Shown here: one piece after another, positions 1 to 9,839 of the stretch | How positions within the stretch are numbered: position 1 is the stretch's first letter | How the letters are laid out: every line of letters begins with the position of its first letter | Assembly (NCBI GenBank): GCA_047967505.1 | Contig: CM106539.1 | Length of the DNA: 64,000 bases | Direction: 5' to 3' (one strand) | Origin: Dipteris shenzhenensis | Taxonomy: Eukaryota; Polypodiophyta; Polypodiopsida; Gleicheniales | Position numbers and translations under genes: made by a program | Notes under the pieces: model-generated | Database searches by the model: none | What the model was told of the DNA's origin: nothing | The model's input: only the letters and a program-made list of their open reading frames with translations

Positions 1-388
1 CTCCTCAGTTGAGTTGCACGCCACGGACAGGGTTAGGTGAGGTGATCGCTACAGGGTGTGCACAACACGACAGACAGAAGAGCCCTCTCATGATGGTTTC
101 CGACCACTTGCCTACCCATCGAGGACGAAATAGCATTGGAGGTTGCCCATCGTCGTGCATGTAAGAATACAAGTTGTGCATAAAACAGTATTTTAAATTT
201 CTCCCAATGCTAAATGCATAGTTCTGCTTAAATTTTCCCATTTAAAACAATCATTATGGTTGAGTCAAATCAATCCTTGTAGCTAGAGATCAGGGTGATT
301 GTAAGAGTTCCACACCATACGATCTTTAATGGCATGCCATGAGCTATAGAAAAAATTCAATAAAAACTCGCAAAAACTTACTCGCAAA
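1..388. other. No gene recognised
   Basis: I see no convincing gene. A 78-codon minus-strand frame (5-241) has no recognisable motif. Homology to the copia family begins only at about 389, and its LTR is not present here. Confidence 0.4.
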
Positions 389-2232
389 ATGCCAAGCCCA
401 ATGATTATGGGCAATCAAAGAAGGACTAAACATTGCATTCCATCAAACCCCTTTAATGGGAATGTCCTTCCTTTAAGTCAAACCAAGAGCTTGTCGGTGC
501 TTCTTGAAAAGCTCTTTCCCAAGTGGTTTGGTAAAGATATCTATAACATTCTCTTTAGTGTCATAATGTTGCAATATGATGTCACCAAGTAACACTCTTT
601 CTCTGATGAAATGCTCTTTGACATCAATGTGCTTTGTCGTGGAGTGATATACTGGATGTTTGGCTAATGCTTGAGCCGATTGATTATCATAGTATATTAG
701 TGTTGGCTTTGACCCTTGGGCGCCAACTCAATATGTGATATGTTACTACCCTCGTCCAAAATCTAGGGTATGGGGGGACAAGGTCCATATATAATATGCA
801 TGGATTTCCTTTAAAATTTTCAAATATGCAAGGGAAAAATATGAAAATTTCATGTCCCCCCTCCCACAAAATATAAGGTATATAGCTTGAAAAATAGGCA
901 AGATTTTTCATAATATGTGAGGCCTAGGGGGGGGGGTCTTTTGGATGAGGGGGGGTAAAACAAAAAATACACTCTAAAATTTAAAAACCCATGTCCTTTC
1001 AAATCAATGTAACCTTTTCATGTGTTACCCAAATTTCAAGGTGTAAAGACATATTTGAAGCTCTTTTAGTGTAGAATACAACCATGTTAATTTGAATAAT
1101 TTCTACTCATGGCATATTATTAAATTCATCTCATACTCAAGATTTTGATAGGTTTTCTTACTAAAGGGAGTTGACACCCTAGGGCTTTGACTCATCAAAT
1201 TAATATGTTTCTGACAATAGTCTTCTGAGCCATATAGCCTCATATGCACTTATTGTGTGCCCTATATTATGCTTCAATTGAAGACAAAGAAATAATCAGC
1301 TTTACTTGTTTGACAACCATGATATAGTACCTTTATGAAGGAAACATGCATAGCATTGTGTCGATATCCTAGTCTCATGATCTCCTCCATAGCCACTGTT
1401 ACAGTATCCATGCAACCTTGGATGACTTCCTATGTATTCTATTCCAAAGTGCCTGGTACCTCTGATATATCTCAAGACTCTCTTGGCCGCATTCTAGTGA
1501 GACTATTTTGGATTTGCCATAAACTACACAAGTGAGCTACCTACATAATGAATATCTAGCCTTGTGATAGTCAGATATATAAGAGATTTGATCAGTTGCC
1601 TACTGATAGTACTTGTCATGGACTACAGGTAGGCTTTTCTGGATCTTTTGTAAGTTTCAAACTCTGTTCCATGGGAGTGGTTGCAATCTTGCAATATGCC
1701 GTATGAAACTTCTTTTGGAGGCTATCCACATATTCTGCTAGCTCATGAAGGTATTGTCTGAGTCTTTACAGAATTCAATACAGAGACAACAGTGCATAAG
1801 TCCAAGATCTTTCATGTCGAATAATCTTGTTTCAGCTTCTTGATGAAGCTCTCATTGCTTCCTGTCACAATCAAATCATCTACATACAAAAGTGCAATAG
1901 TAATGTCTTTCCCTTGAACTTTGTATTAGAGAGTATGATCTGCATTGGAATTCATGTATCCCAGATTAGCCAAATTCTTGTCGATTCTACTATACCAACT
2001 TTTGGATGCTTGCTTTAAGTCATAGAGACTTTTCTTGAGATGGAATACCTGATTCTCTTTTCTTGATTCAACATACCCTTTTGGTTGTTGCATATAGACT
2101 TCCTCATTTAGGTAGCCATTAAGAAAAATATTTTTGACATTTAGCTGGTACAAATTCCATCCCCGCTACTGCTAAGTGTCACTAGTGATATCAAAAAACT
2201 TATGGAGCCCATCTTTGCTACTAGAGCATAGG
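389..2232 (-). mobile_element. Ty1/copia pol remnant (RT C-terminal half and RNase H)
   Basis: Read on the minus strand, 1926-2153 encodes copia reverse transcriptase (KNIFLNGYLNEEVYMQQP, then SLYDLKQASKSWYSRID). The 389-1560 stretch is the RNase H end, closely matching the better copies at 10.0-10.6, 31.3-31.8 and 33.1-33.7 kb at DNA level. It belongs to the same family as the complete element at 9538-18751. It is broken by frameshifts and by a nested 470-bp element at 714-1183. LTRs, gag, protease and integrase are missing. The right edge is abrupt, just after the sequence equivalent to the RT N-terminal 'A-P-V-A-K-M' block. Element identity is sure; the exact ends are approximate. Confidence 0.85.
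714..1183. mobile_element. Nested non-autonomous DNA transposon (MITE), hAT-like by TSD length
   Basis: A 470-bp segment interrupts the copia RNase H sequence, which is continuous in the other family copies. It is flanked by an exact 8-bp duplication gctttgac (706-713 and 1184-1191). Its ends are imperfect inverted repeats: left CCTTGGGCGCCAACTC, right complement CCTAGGGTGTCAACTC (13 of 16 identical). It has no coding capacity. An 8-bp duplication is typical of hAT elements, but the terminal CCTAGGG is not a classical hAT end, so the superfamily is inferred. Confidence 0.8.
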
Positions 2233-2259
2233 GGGAACAATCTGGAAGAGTATTATTGG

Positions 2260-2829
2260 TGACAGGGGTATATGAGGGGAGGGGGAAAAGAACGAAGCAA
2301 ATGGATAGAGAAACTTAGTAATCCTTAAGGGTGGGATTAGCAATAGTAGGAAAGAAACTAGGAGTGAGTGGTTGGAAAGTTTGAGACTATTGAGTGAGAT
2401 AGAAGTGGTGAGAGTTGTGAGTAAAGAGGCAGTGAAGGGAATAGAGAGAGCTTGGGAAAGGTTAAGAGAGTGGTACCTATGAAGAGAGTGGGAGAGAAGG
2501 AAGGAGTCTCACTTGCAACTTTCTCACATACACAATGGGGGAATATACACAAAGGTGGAGGCTGAAAACAGTTTTCCTCTTCTTAGTTGTGAAAGCCAAA
2601 AGAACTCTAAGTACAAAAGAATAAGTGAACCCTATATGTGGGTCTCAAACCAAACTCAGCTGACTAAGGTGGCATACTAACTGAGCCACTAACTAGAGTA
2701 CATAAAGATAGCTATCATCCAGCTATTATTCATGGGTGGTGTACCAACCGCATCTGCAGCTACAAGTCGGTGACATAAATAGACAATGGTCACCCTGGCA
2801 TATCACGAGTGGAGCTCGATATCTCAACA
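2260..2829 (-). repeat. Probable 3' LTR of copia remnant A
   Basis: On the minus strand a purine tract GAGGAGGAG (complement of 2830-2838) is followed directly by TGTTGAGATATC, the usual polypurine tract plus LTR start. The inner boundary at 2829 is therefore well supported. The outer boundary at 2260 is a guess, based on a TG/CA end (plus-strand tgacagggg) and an attgg flank. No second LTR exists to confirm it. Confidence 0.5.
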
Positions 2830-2839
2830 CTCCTCCTCG

Positions 2840-3436
2840 AGCTCAATCCCAATTCCTGCACACCAAGCAAGTCTCTAAACTTGCGCAGGTTCTCTGCACC
2901 CAATGCCTTCGTGAATATGTCAGCTACTTGATCCTCTGTGCTAACATAAACTAGATCAATAAAACCTACTAGAAGCTTCTCCTGTACATAGTGATAATGC
3001 AACTCAATGTGCTTTGTTCTAGCATGATAGAGTGGGTTATTTGCCAAGTGTATATTGCTCATGTTGCCAAGTGTATATTGCTCATGTTGTCACAATAAAT
3101 GACAATTGGCCCATCTGTAGACTAATGCATATCATAAAGTAGCTTATGCAACCAAGCTACCTTACATGCAGCAATTGTTGCACCCCTGTACTTAGCCTCT
3201 GTGCTCGACAAGGCAACTGTAGGTTGTTTCTTGCTGCTCCAAGTGACTGCAGCACTCCCAAAAGAGAACATATATCCACTTGTAGATCGTCAATCAGAAA
3301 TACTACTAGCCCAATCAGCATTAGTGTATCCATGCAATTGTATCTGAACCCCAGTCTCATAAAATAGTCCATATTGCAATGTACTCAGTATGCATCTAGT
3401 CGCATCCAAATGCGGTTTCCTTAGAGCCGGCATAAA
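2840..3436 (-). pseudogene. Copia A RNase H domain, frameshifted
   Basis: Conceptual minus-strand frames show the copia RNase H order: [34 protein letters not shown], then a VADIFTKAL end block. The domain is split across two frames (3157-3372 region and 2790-3062). A 23-bp tandem duplication of ttgccaagtgtatattgctc-type sequence near 3040-3085 adds to the damage. It belongs to a copia lineage different from the 9.5-kb family, because its YVDD neighbourhood and LTR differ. It is a dead copy. Confidence 0.8.
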
Positions 3437-3841
3437 CTAACTTACCAACCCAACAACATAGCTCAAATCTGGCCTGGTAATAGTCATATAAATCAAACTT
3501 CCTACTATGCGTCTGTACATAGTAGGGTCTTCCAGAAGCTCACCTGCATCTGCACTCAACTTCACATTTTGCTCCAAAGGAACTGAAATAGGCTTACAGC
3601 CTGTCATCCCATATTTGGACAGCATGTCTAATCCATACTGCCTCTGCAAGAGCCATATCCCACTTGTGGATCTAGTCACCTCAATGCCCAAGAAGTAACG
3701 CACCTCTCCCAAATCCTTCATCTCAAACTTCTGCTTCAATAGCATTTTCACATGAAGGATATCTTCATCACTATCACGTGTGATGATCAAATCATCAACA
3801 TAGATGACAAGCAGCATAATGCCTTTCTCTGTTTTTCTCAC
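3437..3841 (-). pseudogene. Copia A reverse transcriptase palm (YVDD)
   Basis: A 134-codon open stretch contains the catalytic box IYVDDLIIT near residue 14, then KFEMKDLGEVRYFLGIEV and the RT/RNase H connection (GSLIYMTITRPDLSYVVG). This is the C-terminal part of a Ty1/copia RT. It copies element RNA into cDNA inside the virus-like particle. It continues from the frame at 3898-4824 with a break between, so no complete RT is encoded. Confidence 0.85.
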
Positions 3842-3897
3842 ATAAAGTGAGAAATCTGCCTTGGAAATCTGAAAGCCAATAGTGACAAGATACTGTC

Positions 3898-4824
3898 CTA
3901 TCTTGTCAGACCATGCTCTAGGTGCTTGATATAGACCTCTTCTTGCAAATCACCATGCAAGAAAGCATTCTTTACATCCATTTGATGTAAAGACCATCCC
4001 TTTGATGCAGCCATAGCAATGACTACTCTTATGGTTGCCATCCTTGCAACCGGACTGAATGTTTCTTCATAATCAATGCCATATGTCTCTACATACCCCT
4101 TGACAACTAATCTTGCCTTGTATCTGTTCACAAAACCATCTGCATTGTGCTTCACCTTATAAACCCACTTGCAGCCAATTGCATTCTTGTCTTTAGGCAA
4201 AGGCACCCATTCCCATGTAGCATTTGCTTCCAAGGCATCCATTTCTTCATCCATGGCTTTCTCCCATTTTTCTTTTCCCATGACTTGCTCAAAAGAAGTG
4301 GGTTCTGATTCATGTATCACTTTGACCATATAGGCATAGTGAATGGCTATAAATCCATCATATTTCAGCCTATCCACAAGATACCTAGATCTAGTAGACC
4401 TGCGCAAAATAGGCTCACTACCAGGTGCTCTCAAAACATCCCTTGTCTTCCTTACTCCAGGTGTAACAATAGAAGGAATACCCAACTCATCATCAAGGCT
4501 CTGTTCTGAGCCAGTGGATTCACCATCCACATAAGAGTGACCAACATTCACATCAACCATGGGATGATCGACTTTCTCTTCTCCTTTTCGTGATACTTGC
4601 ATAGCACTATCTGCATTGCTTTGAGGAGATCCTCCTGATCTCAATCTGCCTGTCCATGGCGAAGTATGTGAACCACTACTAGAGGACACTATAGGTCCAC
4701 TAATATTTTGTGATTGCTGCAATGAATTGTGTGCAGCATTACCGTTTTGTGCATCTACATCATCAATCACATTTACTGTTTTATACCAGCTGCTCATCTC
4801 ATTAAAAACAACATCTGTGCTCAC
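3898..4824 (-). pseudogene. Copia A integrase-RT linker and RT N-terminus (308-codon open frame)
   Basis: A long intact minus-strand frame begins in the low-complexity Ser/Asn/Gly-rich linker after integrase. It enters RT with [60 protein letters not shown] and [18 protein letters not shown]. These are canonical copia RT fingers and palm motifs. The frame ends before the YVDD box at a stop/frameshift near 3898. The first Met is simply internal to the polyprotein, not a true start. Confidence 0.85.
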
Positions 4825-5010
4825 TGTAAACTTAGAGTAGAAGCGTTATTGCATCTATACCCTTTCTGCTGCAGAGAATAACCAATAAAGATGCACTTCT
4901 CAGCTTTTGGATCCAACTTGGATCTCAACTCATCTGGCACATGAACATAGGCAATGCAACCAAAAACTTTCAAATGAGAAATATCTGGTTTCCTACCAGT
5001 ATACCTCTAA
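4825..5010 (-). pseudogene. Copia A integrase C-terminal fragment
   Basis: Conceptual translation of the minus strand gives the conserved end of copia integrase: VFGCIAYVHVPDELRSKLD, then KCIFIGYSLQQKGYRC. Similarity stops near 5010. The integrase core, protease, gag and 5' LTR of this element are absent, so the element is 5'-truncated. Confidence 0.75.
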
Positions 5011-5029
5011 GACCACTTGGAAAGCTTGA

Positions 5030-5235
5030 ACTTCCAAGGCAATGGCCAAGCTAATCTAGAGAGGTTCCTTAGACTCCTTGATGCCGCATGTAAAGTTGGA
5101 GGAGATCGATCAGATGAGACCAAAGCTACTTGGTTCCCTATATGGCATTGGTTGACGAAGCCTCCCAATGGTACTTAGATCTTATGGTAGAGGAACAAGC
5201 AATCTTCCAAACCAATTCAAGAGGCGATTCAAAAC
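5030..5235 (+). pseudogene. Possible gag-like fragment
   Basis: Plus-strand frames give ERFLRLLDAACKVGGDRSDE-like sequence and, after a frameshift, VDEASQWYLDLMVEEQA. This resembles Retrotrans_gag-type sequence, where a WYLDL-like block follows a charged DET segment. The match is short and from pattern memory only. It could be coincidental. Confidence 0.3.
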
Positions 5236-5300
5236 TAAAAACCTTCAAGATGATCTAGCTCTTTGGTGAAGATTAGTGCGAATTGGGTGGCGTCTTCAAC

Positions 5301-5425
5301 CTTAAGCTTAGTTAGATTGACTAATCACAATTAGAAAACTAAATCTTAAGCTTAGTTAGATTGACTAATCCAATTAGAAACTAAACCTAAATTAGTTACA
5401 TTGACTAATCATAGTTAGCTTAATA
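5301..5425. repeat. Tandem repeat, ~44-bp unit, about 2.8 copies
   Basis: The unit containing cttagttagattgactaatc recurs at 5301, 5345 and, more diverged, about 5386. The first two copies are nearly identical. No coding function is evident. Confidence 0.8.
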
Positions 5426-5429
5426 TAGC

Positions 5430-6455
5430 CACAATGGTTAATCTAATGATGCTTATGCATATCTAATTTCATCATCTTAAGATGCTAGTCTCCTGGTAGC
5501 GGCACTCGAAATGTTTTTTCTTCTCCATGGCATTCACCAGATGTGTAGGGTGTGCAGGGTTTCGGGCTTTTTCTCACATAGAGATATATCAGTATCATTC
5601 TTTTTGTAGTATACATGTAGCTTAGGACCTCAGATTGTATTCCAGAGAGAGACGTAGGCTCAATTGTGGGAAGTAATCATTGTGAATGTTTGCATGAAAG
5701 GAACACTCAGCAACATCATTGGAGTAATGAAGGCTTTCACCTCCATAGGGGTTTTAAGGCTTAGAAGGACACTCCATGGATCGAAAACAGGTTCAAGGTT
5801 AGAAGGAGATCCAGGGTCCAGAATAGAGTACATGATAAAGGACTATCTCCCTCATAGACCTTGGAGGACAAGGGTTGAGGACTAATCTAAGAGGGTAAGG
5901 TTTTAGGCAAAGTGGAAGAGTGGGTAATAAAGAAGGTGTAAGAACAAAGGGGTTGGGAGAGAGAGAGGAGAAGGGAGGAGGAGTTGCAAGGTTGGAGGAG
6001 GGGGGAGTAGGAGACAAGGCTAGGACATGCGTTTGGACGTGAGTGCAAGGGAGCATGGACACTTGGTGACAATTACATAGAACACAAGAGTAGAACTCAA
6101 CACAATGCCCCAAAGATTCATTCCACCATGAGATATTTATAAAGTTGAGCTTCTCTCTCTGGATGCATTAGGAAAAAGGGAGCTCATTTTGGGACCTTTT
6201 AGCCAAAATGAAAAATAGCTTTCAACTAATGGCAAGAGGGCCAATGTTACATTGAGGAAATTAGAAAAAAGAGAAAAAATTCAAGAATGTCTAAGCAACA
6301 AATTATATGTTATGCATAAACAACCATCAATTACAAATAAAAAAATCTTTTTGATATACTGACAAGATTCTAAGTCTGACAACATCTTGTTCAAAAAAGA
6401 TCATGGACTGAAATGTGGTTTTCCTCCCAAATTAGTCTTCTTGCTCCCTCCATCC

Positions 6456-6524
<69 letters not shown>

Positions 6525-6640
6525 ATTTTTCAATAGGAGTACAATATGAAATCATATTTAAGGCTGGGCCTCAATCCTAGGATCACTTTAGGAGAGTCTT
6601 GAGATGCAATGTTCTCACCCTATCGAGCCTCCTGAGGAAA
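5430..6640. other. No gene recognised
   Basis: Only low-complexity frames occur here, for example a Pro/Ser/Leu-rich minus-strand frame at 5799-6113 produced by purine-rich DNA. A compound microsatellite lies at 6454-6525. I find no motif supporting a gene. Confidence 0.4.
6454..6525. repeat. Compound microsatellite C(n)-(TC)n-(TA)n
   Basis: A run of about 13 C is followed by about 18 TC and about 12 TA dinucleotides. Confidence 0.95.
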
Positions 6641-6643
6641 TTG

Positions 6644-7097
6644 CTAATCTTGTGTAGGGTCGTTGGGTCCAAACTCAATATTTAGAGGTGGAACTTGAGA
6701 ATCTTCAAGCGGAGGATCTAGTGTAGGGTCCTTAAGTGGAGAATGAGGGTCCTCAGTTAGGAGATGAGGGTCCTGAGTTGGTGCAGGGTCCTTAGGAGGG
6801 GGATGAGTATCCTCATTTGGATGAGGATCCTCATTTGCTGCAGGGTCCTTAGGCAGGGGATGAGGATCCCTAGTTGGGGTGTGAGGGTCCACCGCTAATA
6901 CATGAGGCTCCTCAGCCTGCTCTGGCATGACATCTCCCATTATCTTTGAGCTCTCTACCTCTTCTATTCTCTTTGAGCTTTTTGCCTCAACACTTTTCAC
7001 TTTCGTTGTTACAGATGAAGTGTATTGAAGGAGCTCCAAGGTCATCCTAGCTCTACAGTTGTATACAAAAGGTGCATCATAACTATCCTTGGTCATC
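6644..7097 (-). CDS. Acidic Asp-Pro-His repeat protein exon, function unknown
   Basis: A 150-codon minus-strand frame starts immediately after a good splice acceptor (ttgctatttgtgtag before the ATG at 7097), so it may be a last exon rather than a gene start. Residues 1-60 are mixed, with a Lys/Glu-rich stretch (KSSKRIEEVESSK). Residues 70-140 are a degenerate repeat of DPHP/KDPAP type, coded by about eight imperfect units of roughly 24-36 bp. The protein would be acidic and disordered. It lies about 1 kb downstream, in the same orientation, of the histone-H3-like reading frame and could be its 3' exon. I do not recognise the family. Confidence 0.35.
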
Positions 7098-7377
7098 TAC
7101 ACAAATAGCAACAAAAATTCAGTTTCAATTTCAATGTTAGTCTTAATGGTATATGTGAATTTTAAATACGTGAATGGAAAACTCATTGGTACTTATAGCT
7201 TGTGTATCTTTATGAACTAACTGTCAAAAATATACTTGGTATTGGTGGAACCCTCCATTCGTGAGAATAAGCATCATTTTTTTGTGGTGTTTGTAAACCA
7301 TGCAGAAAATATCTAGTTTATAAGCTTGGATTAATATAAAATAAAGTGTTCATAGGACAACGGATTTCCAATCTTAC

Positions 7378-7515
7378 ATCTATGTTCATTGGTTCAATTG
7401 CACCCAACTTCTTGTTATTTTTTGGGCAATGATCCAATGCAATAGCTAGTCTCTTTAGGGCAGTGTCATACCCATGAATCATAATTAGTAGCTTTTTACA
7501 AAAGAAATCCTTTGT
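7378..7515 (-). other. Possible coding exon (unknown)
   Basis: A minus-strand open stretch reads KLLIMIHGYDTALKRLAIAL and then a Lys/Asn-rich segment. It ends at a consensus-like donor (GAT|GTAAGA at 7377/7378). The acceptor side near 7515 is weak. It lies between the H3-like frame and the acidic exon, in the same orientation. Support is only the open frame plus the donor. Confidence 0.2.
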
Positions 7516-7810
7516 TGTGTTTAAAAACTAAGATACTTCTTCTAGGCAATGGAGAATCACTTACAGAACGACGTCTCTATGAGTATGTTTAACAAAGTTA
7601 AAACAGAAGCACCTTCGCATTGGTAGATGAAGTGCTACTAGACTCCAATGGTCTCTACATTTGATGATGGTTACACAGTTTAGCATTTGGAGATTTAATA
7701 GAAAGCTTCATCCCTTTATATAGATTAGCTAAATAACCACTTACTTTAAATGACACGGGATGATCATAAGGCAAACTGATTTGAAATCACAAAATGTGAA
7801 CCATTTGGTA

Positions 7811-8001
7811 ATCTGTTCTGGTAATTCTCTAGGATTTCTCAATTTTAAGGAGATTGTTGGGTCCACAATATGTACAAGTCCTTGAACAGACTCATATAAG
7901 TGGCAATCTGTTCTGGTCACCGTGGTTCTTTAGGATTTCTCAATTTGAAGGAGATTGCTGGGTTTACAATATGTACAAGTCCTTGAATAGACTCCTATAA
8001 C
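7811..8001. repeat. Tandem duplication, 2 x ~95 bp
   Basis: The block beginning atctgttctgg and ending in gtccttgaa.agactc occurs at 7811 and again at 7906 with a handful of substitutions. It lies in what would be an intron or 3' region of the H3-like locus. Confidence 0.85.
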
Positions 8002-8093
8002 ATTTTCCTGAGTAGGCTACAAACCAATGGACTAGTTGAGAATGATATAAAAATATTTGGCTATCTTAAGCAAAATATAAAAATAAAAACTTA

Positions 8094-8879
8094 TCAGAGT
8101 CCTGCAAGGATGACCATATCTATGACTTCTCCTTCCTTTGTCAAGTTAAACTCTCTAATTGAATCTGCATCCTTAAAACTAATAAATATTATCGGTCCTA
8201 GTATACTTAGCCTCTGCAAAACCTGCATTTTTAACTTTGCAATTTCTTCAACGAGGGTAGAGGCTGGAGGAGGCCTGCGCTCCTTCATTTGTGCTCTTTT
8301 TTGTTCTTCAAATGCTGTCTTTGATCTAGTTGCTATGTTGTTTGTCACTTTAGTTATCTTCACCTCGTTTACCCTTGGAGTTCCTATAGGTGGTATAAGA
8401 AAAATGTCTCTTGTCTTTATATCACACCATTTAGTAGCTCTAATTAGCTTGTCACATCTCCACCTCACTAGTTTTAGGGTAGTCATATCCTTATTCATGA
8501 TGGTGACCCTATGGCTATGGGCAGCAAGAAGCATTGTATCTTGAAAGAACTCTATTAGAAAACCTTATGCAGCCTCTTACAATGCCCAAATTATTGTTCT
8601 CTACAACCGATAGCCGAGGCTATGATCATCACAAACTTCCTTAACTAGCCTCTGGAAAGGTGCTTTAGGAACACAAAACTCCATAGCTTTCTGAGCTTTC
8701 CTCATCTCTCTTAGGGTAGTGATCTTTTGTTTGAACCTCCTCCTTCTTGCTTGTTGGAGAAGGTGCATAGGCTTCCCTTTCCTTGGATGATTAGCTCATC
8801 CTTTCGATGGAGCTGCAACAATTTTTGCTATCAATGGACCACGATCTTTCCTCCTAGCAGTTATCTTTGTCCTTGCCAT
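8094..8879 (-). pseudogene. Divergent histone H3-like gene or pseudogene with C-terminal extension
   Basis: Read from an ATG at 8879, the translation opens MARTKITARRKDRG, close to the H3 tail MARTKQTARKSTGG. After a longer basic tail it gives ITTLREMRKAQKAMEF and VPKAPFQRLVKEV (H3: ALREIRRYQKSTEL, IRKLPFQRLVREI). It then continues collinearly through EAA.GFLIEFFQDTMLLAAH to SHRVTIMNKDM (H3: AKRVTIMPKDI). The loop-1 spacing equals canonical H3. H3 K4 is kept, while K9 is replaced (ARRK). Four in-frame stops break it: TGA in the tail, then TAG, TAA and TAA in the fold; two of these align with H3 glutamines. From 8534 the frame is open for 146 codons and runs about 120 residues past the normal H3 end, through a Lys/Glu-rich possibly coiled segment (EEIAKLKMQVLQ). 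No introns interrupt the H3 part, so a retroposed or intronless H3 origin is likely. Confidence 0.75.
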
Positions 8880-8932
8880 TGGTGTTGATGCTTAACAATT
8901 GCACCACATTAAAGATAATAAAGAAGTATAGC

Positions 8933-8936
<4 letters not shown>

Positions 8937-8980
<44 letters not shown>

Positions 8981-9154
8981 GCTTTGATCCCTTCTCTAGG
9001 CAAGCCTAACCTAAAAATACTTAATTCAAGAACCGAGCAACAGAATGCAATTTGGAGGGTTGGAAAATTCCCATCCAAATCGCATTCGGATGCACACATT
9101 CCTAAATCTCAGATTTGGAGGCTAGGATTAGAAGACAAGCTAAAATGAGGCTTG

Positions 9155-9205
<51 letters not shown>
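8937..9205. mobile_element. Fold-back MITE copy 1 between (TC)21 and (GA)23
   Basis: A core at about 9004-9130 is a long imperfect palindrome. The left arm (gcctaacct...gaatgcaatttggagggttgg) pairs with the right arm (ccatccaaatcgcattc...ggaggctagg). It sits between a TC microsatellite (8937-8978) and a GA microsatellite (9159-9205), which are themselves complementary, so the whole ~270 bp could fold into one hairpin. Two relatives lie at 19.0-19.6 kb. There is no coding capacity. Confidence 0.75.
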
Positions 9206-9207
<2 letters not shown>

Positions 9208-9537
9208 ACCATCTAGCTCTTTGGCATTCTTCAATGACCTAAAAATTTGATATGCATGCTCTATGTTCAAACTTGAGGTATGAATCTAGGCCAATACCTC
9301 CTTTTAAGATTTTGTTAACATATGTCCTAGGATGCCACATCAAGGCAGACTTGATGATGAATAGATAATATTAAGGGAGAATAAAACAATGAAACTCCCT
9401 TGCAAAACCTTTGAGGAGGCTTTGAATAAACAATCAATGAACATAATGTAGGCATGGATGAAACCAAGCAAAACACCCCACACAATTAAAATCCACAAAT
9501 AAATACTTACATCAATTCAATTTATCCATAAAGTAGA
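9206..9537. other. No gene recognised; left flank of copia B
   Basis: AT-rich non-coding sequence. Its last five bases (gtaga, 9533-9537) are the target-site duplication of the copia element that follows. Confidence 0.6.
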
Positions 9538-9788
9538 TGACAAAATATGAAGAGAGGAGGAGAGTAGAAGAGTGGAGATGAGGAGAGAGGGCACAGCTAG
9601 AGAGCACAACACAAATGACTAACTATGCACTAGATTTAGTTGAAAAAATAGAATATATACAAACCCATTTAGGGTGGGATCTAGCCCTTTTCTTTATAGC
9701 ACTCTATTGGGTTAGTGATATGCACATATGATCACATGATGGTGCTATGCACACGTGATCACATGATGTTGAGCATGAACTCTCAACA
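9538..9788 (-). repeat. 3' LTR of copia B (251 bp)
   Basis: On the minus strand it begins TGTTGAGAG and ends TTTTGTCA. It matches 18496-18751 and the LTRs at 30990-31226 and 32745-33007. The plus-strand left edge tgacaaaatatgaag follows the TSD gtaga. Confidence 0.95.
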
Positions 9789-9799
9789 CCTTCCCTCAA
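9789..9799 (-). other. Polypurine tract of copia B
   Basis: The minus strand reads TTGAGGGAAGG immediately before the LTR start TGTTGAGAG. Position and composition fit the primer for plus-strand DNA synthesis. Confidence 0.75.
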
Positions 9800-9839
9800 G
9801 ATCAACATCATGCAGTAGGCCTTCCCTCAAGATGATGAT

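Noticed and set aside
5799-6113. Minus-strand 104-codon frame as a gene.
   Set aside because: Low-complexity Leu/Pro/Ser product of purine-rich DNA with no motif or splice support.
8455-8879. Calling the H3-like frame CENH3 (centromeric H3).
   Set aside because: The VPKAPF block recalls CENH3, but loop 1 has the canonical H3 length, whereas CENH3 loop 1 is longer, and FQRLV is H3-like. The tail is too diverged to decide.
8937-9205. Reading the flanking microsatellites as CRISPR-like or regularly spaced repeats.
   Set aside because: They are simple dinucleotide runs with no spacers; nothing in the window resembles a CRISPR array.
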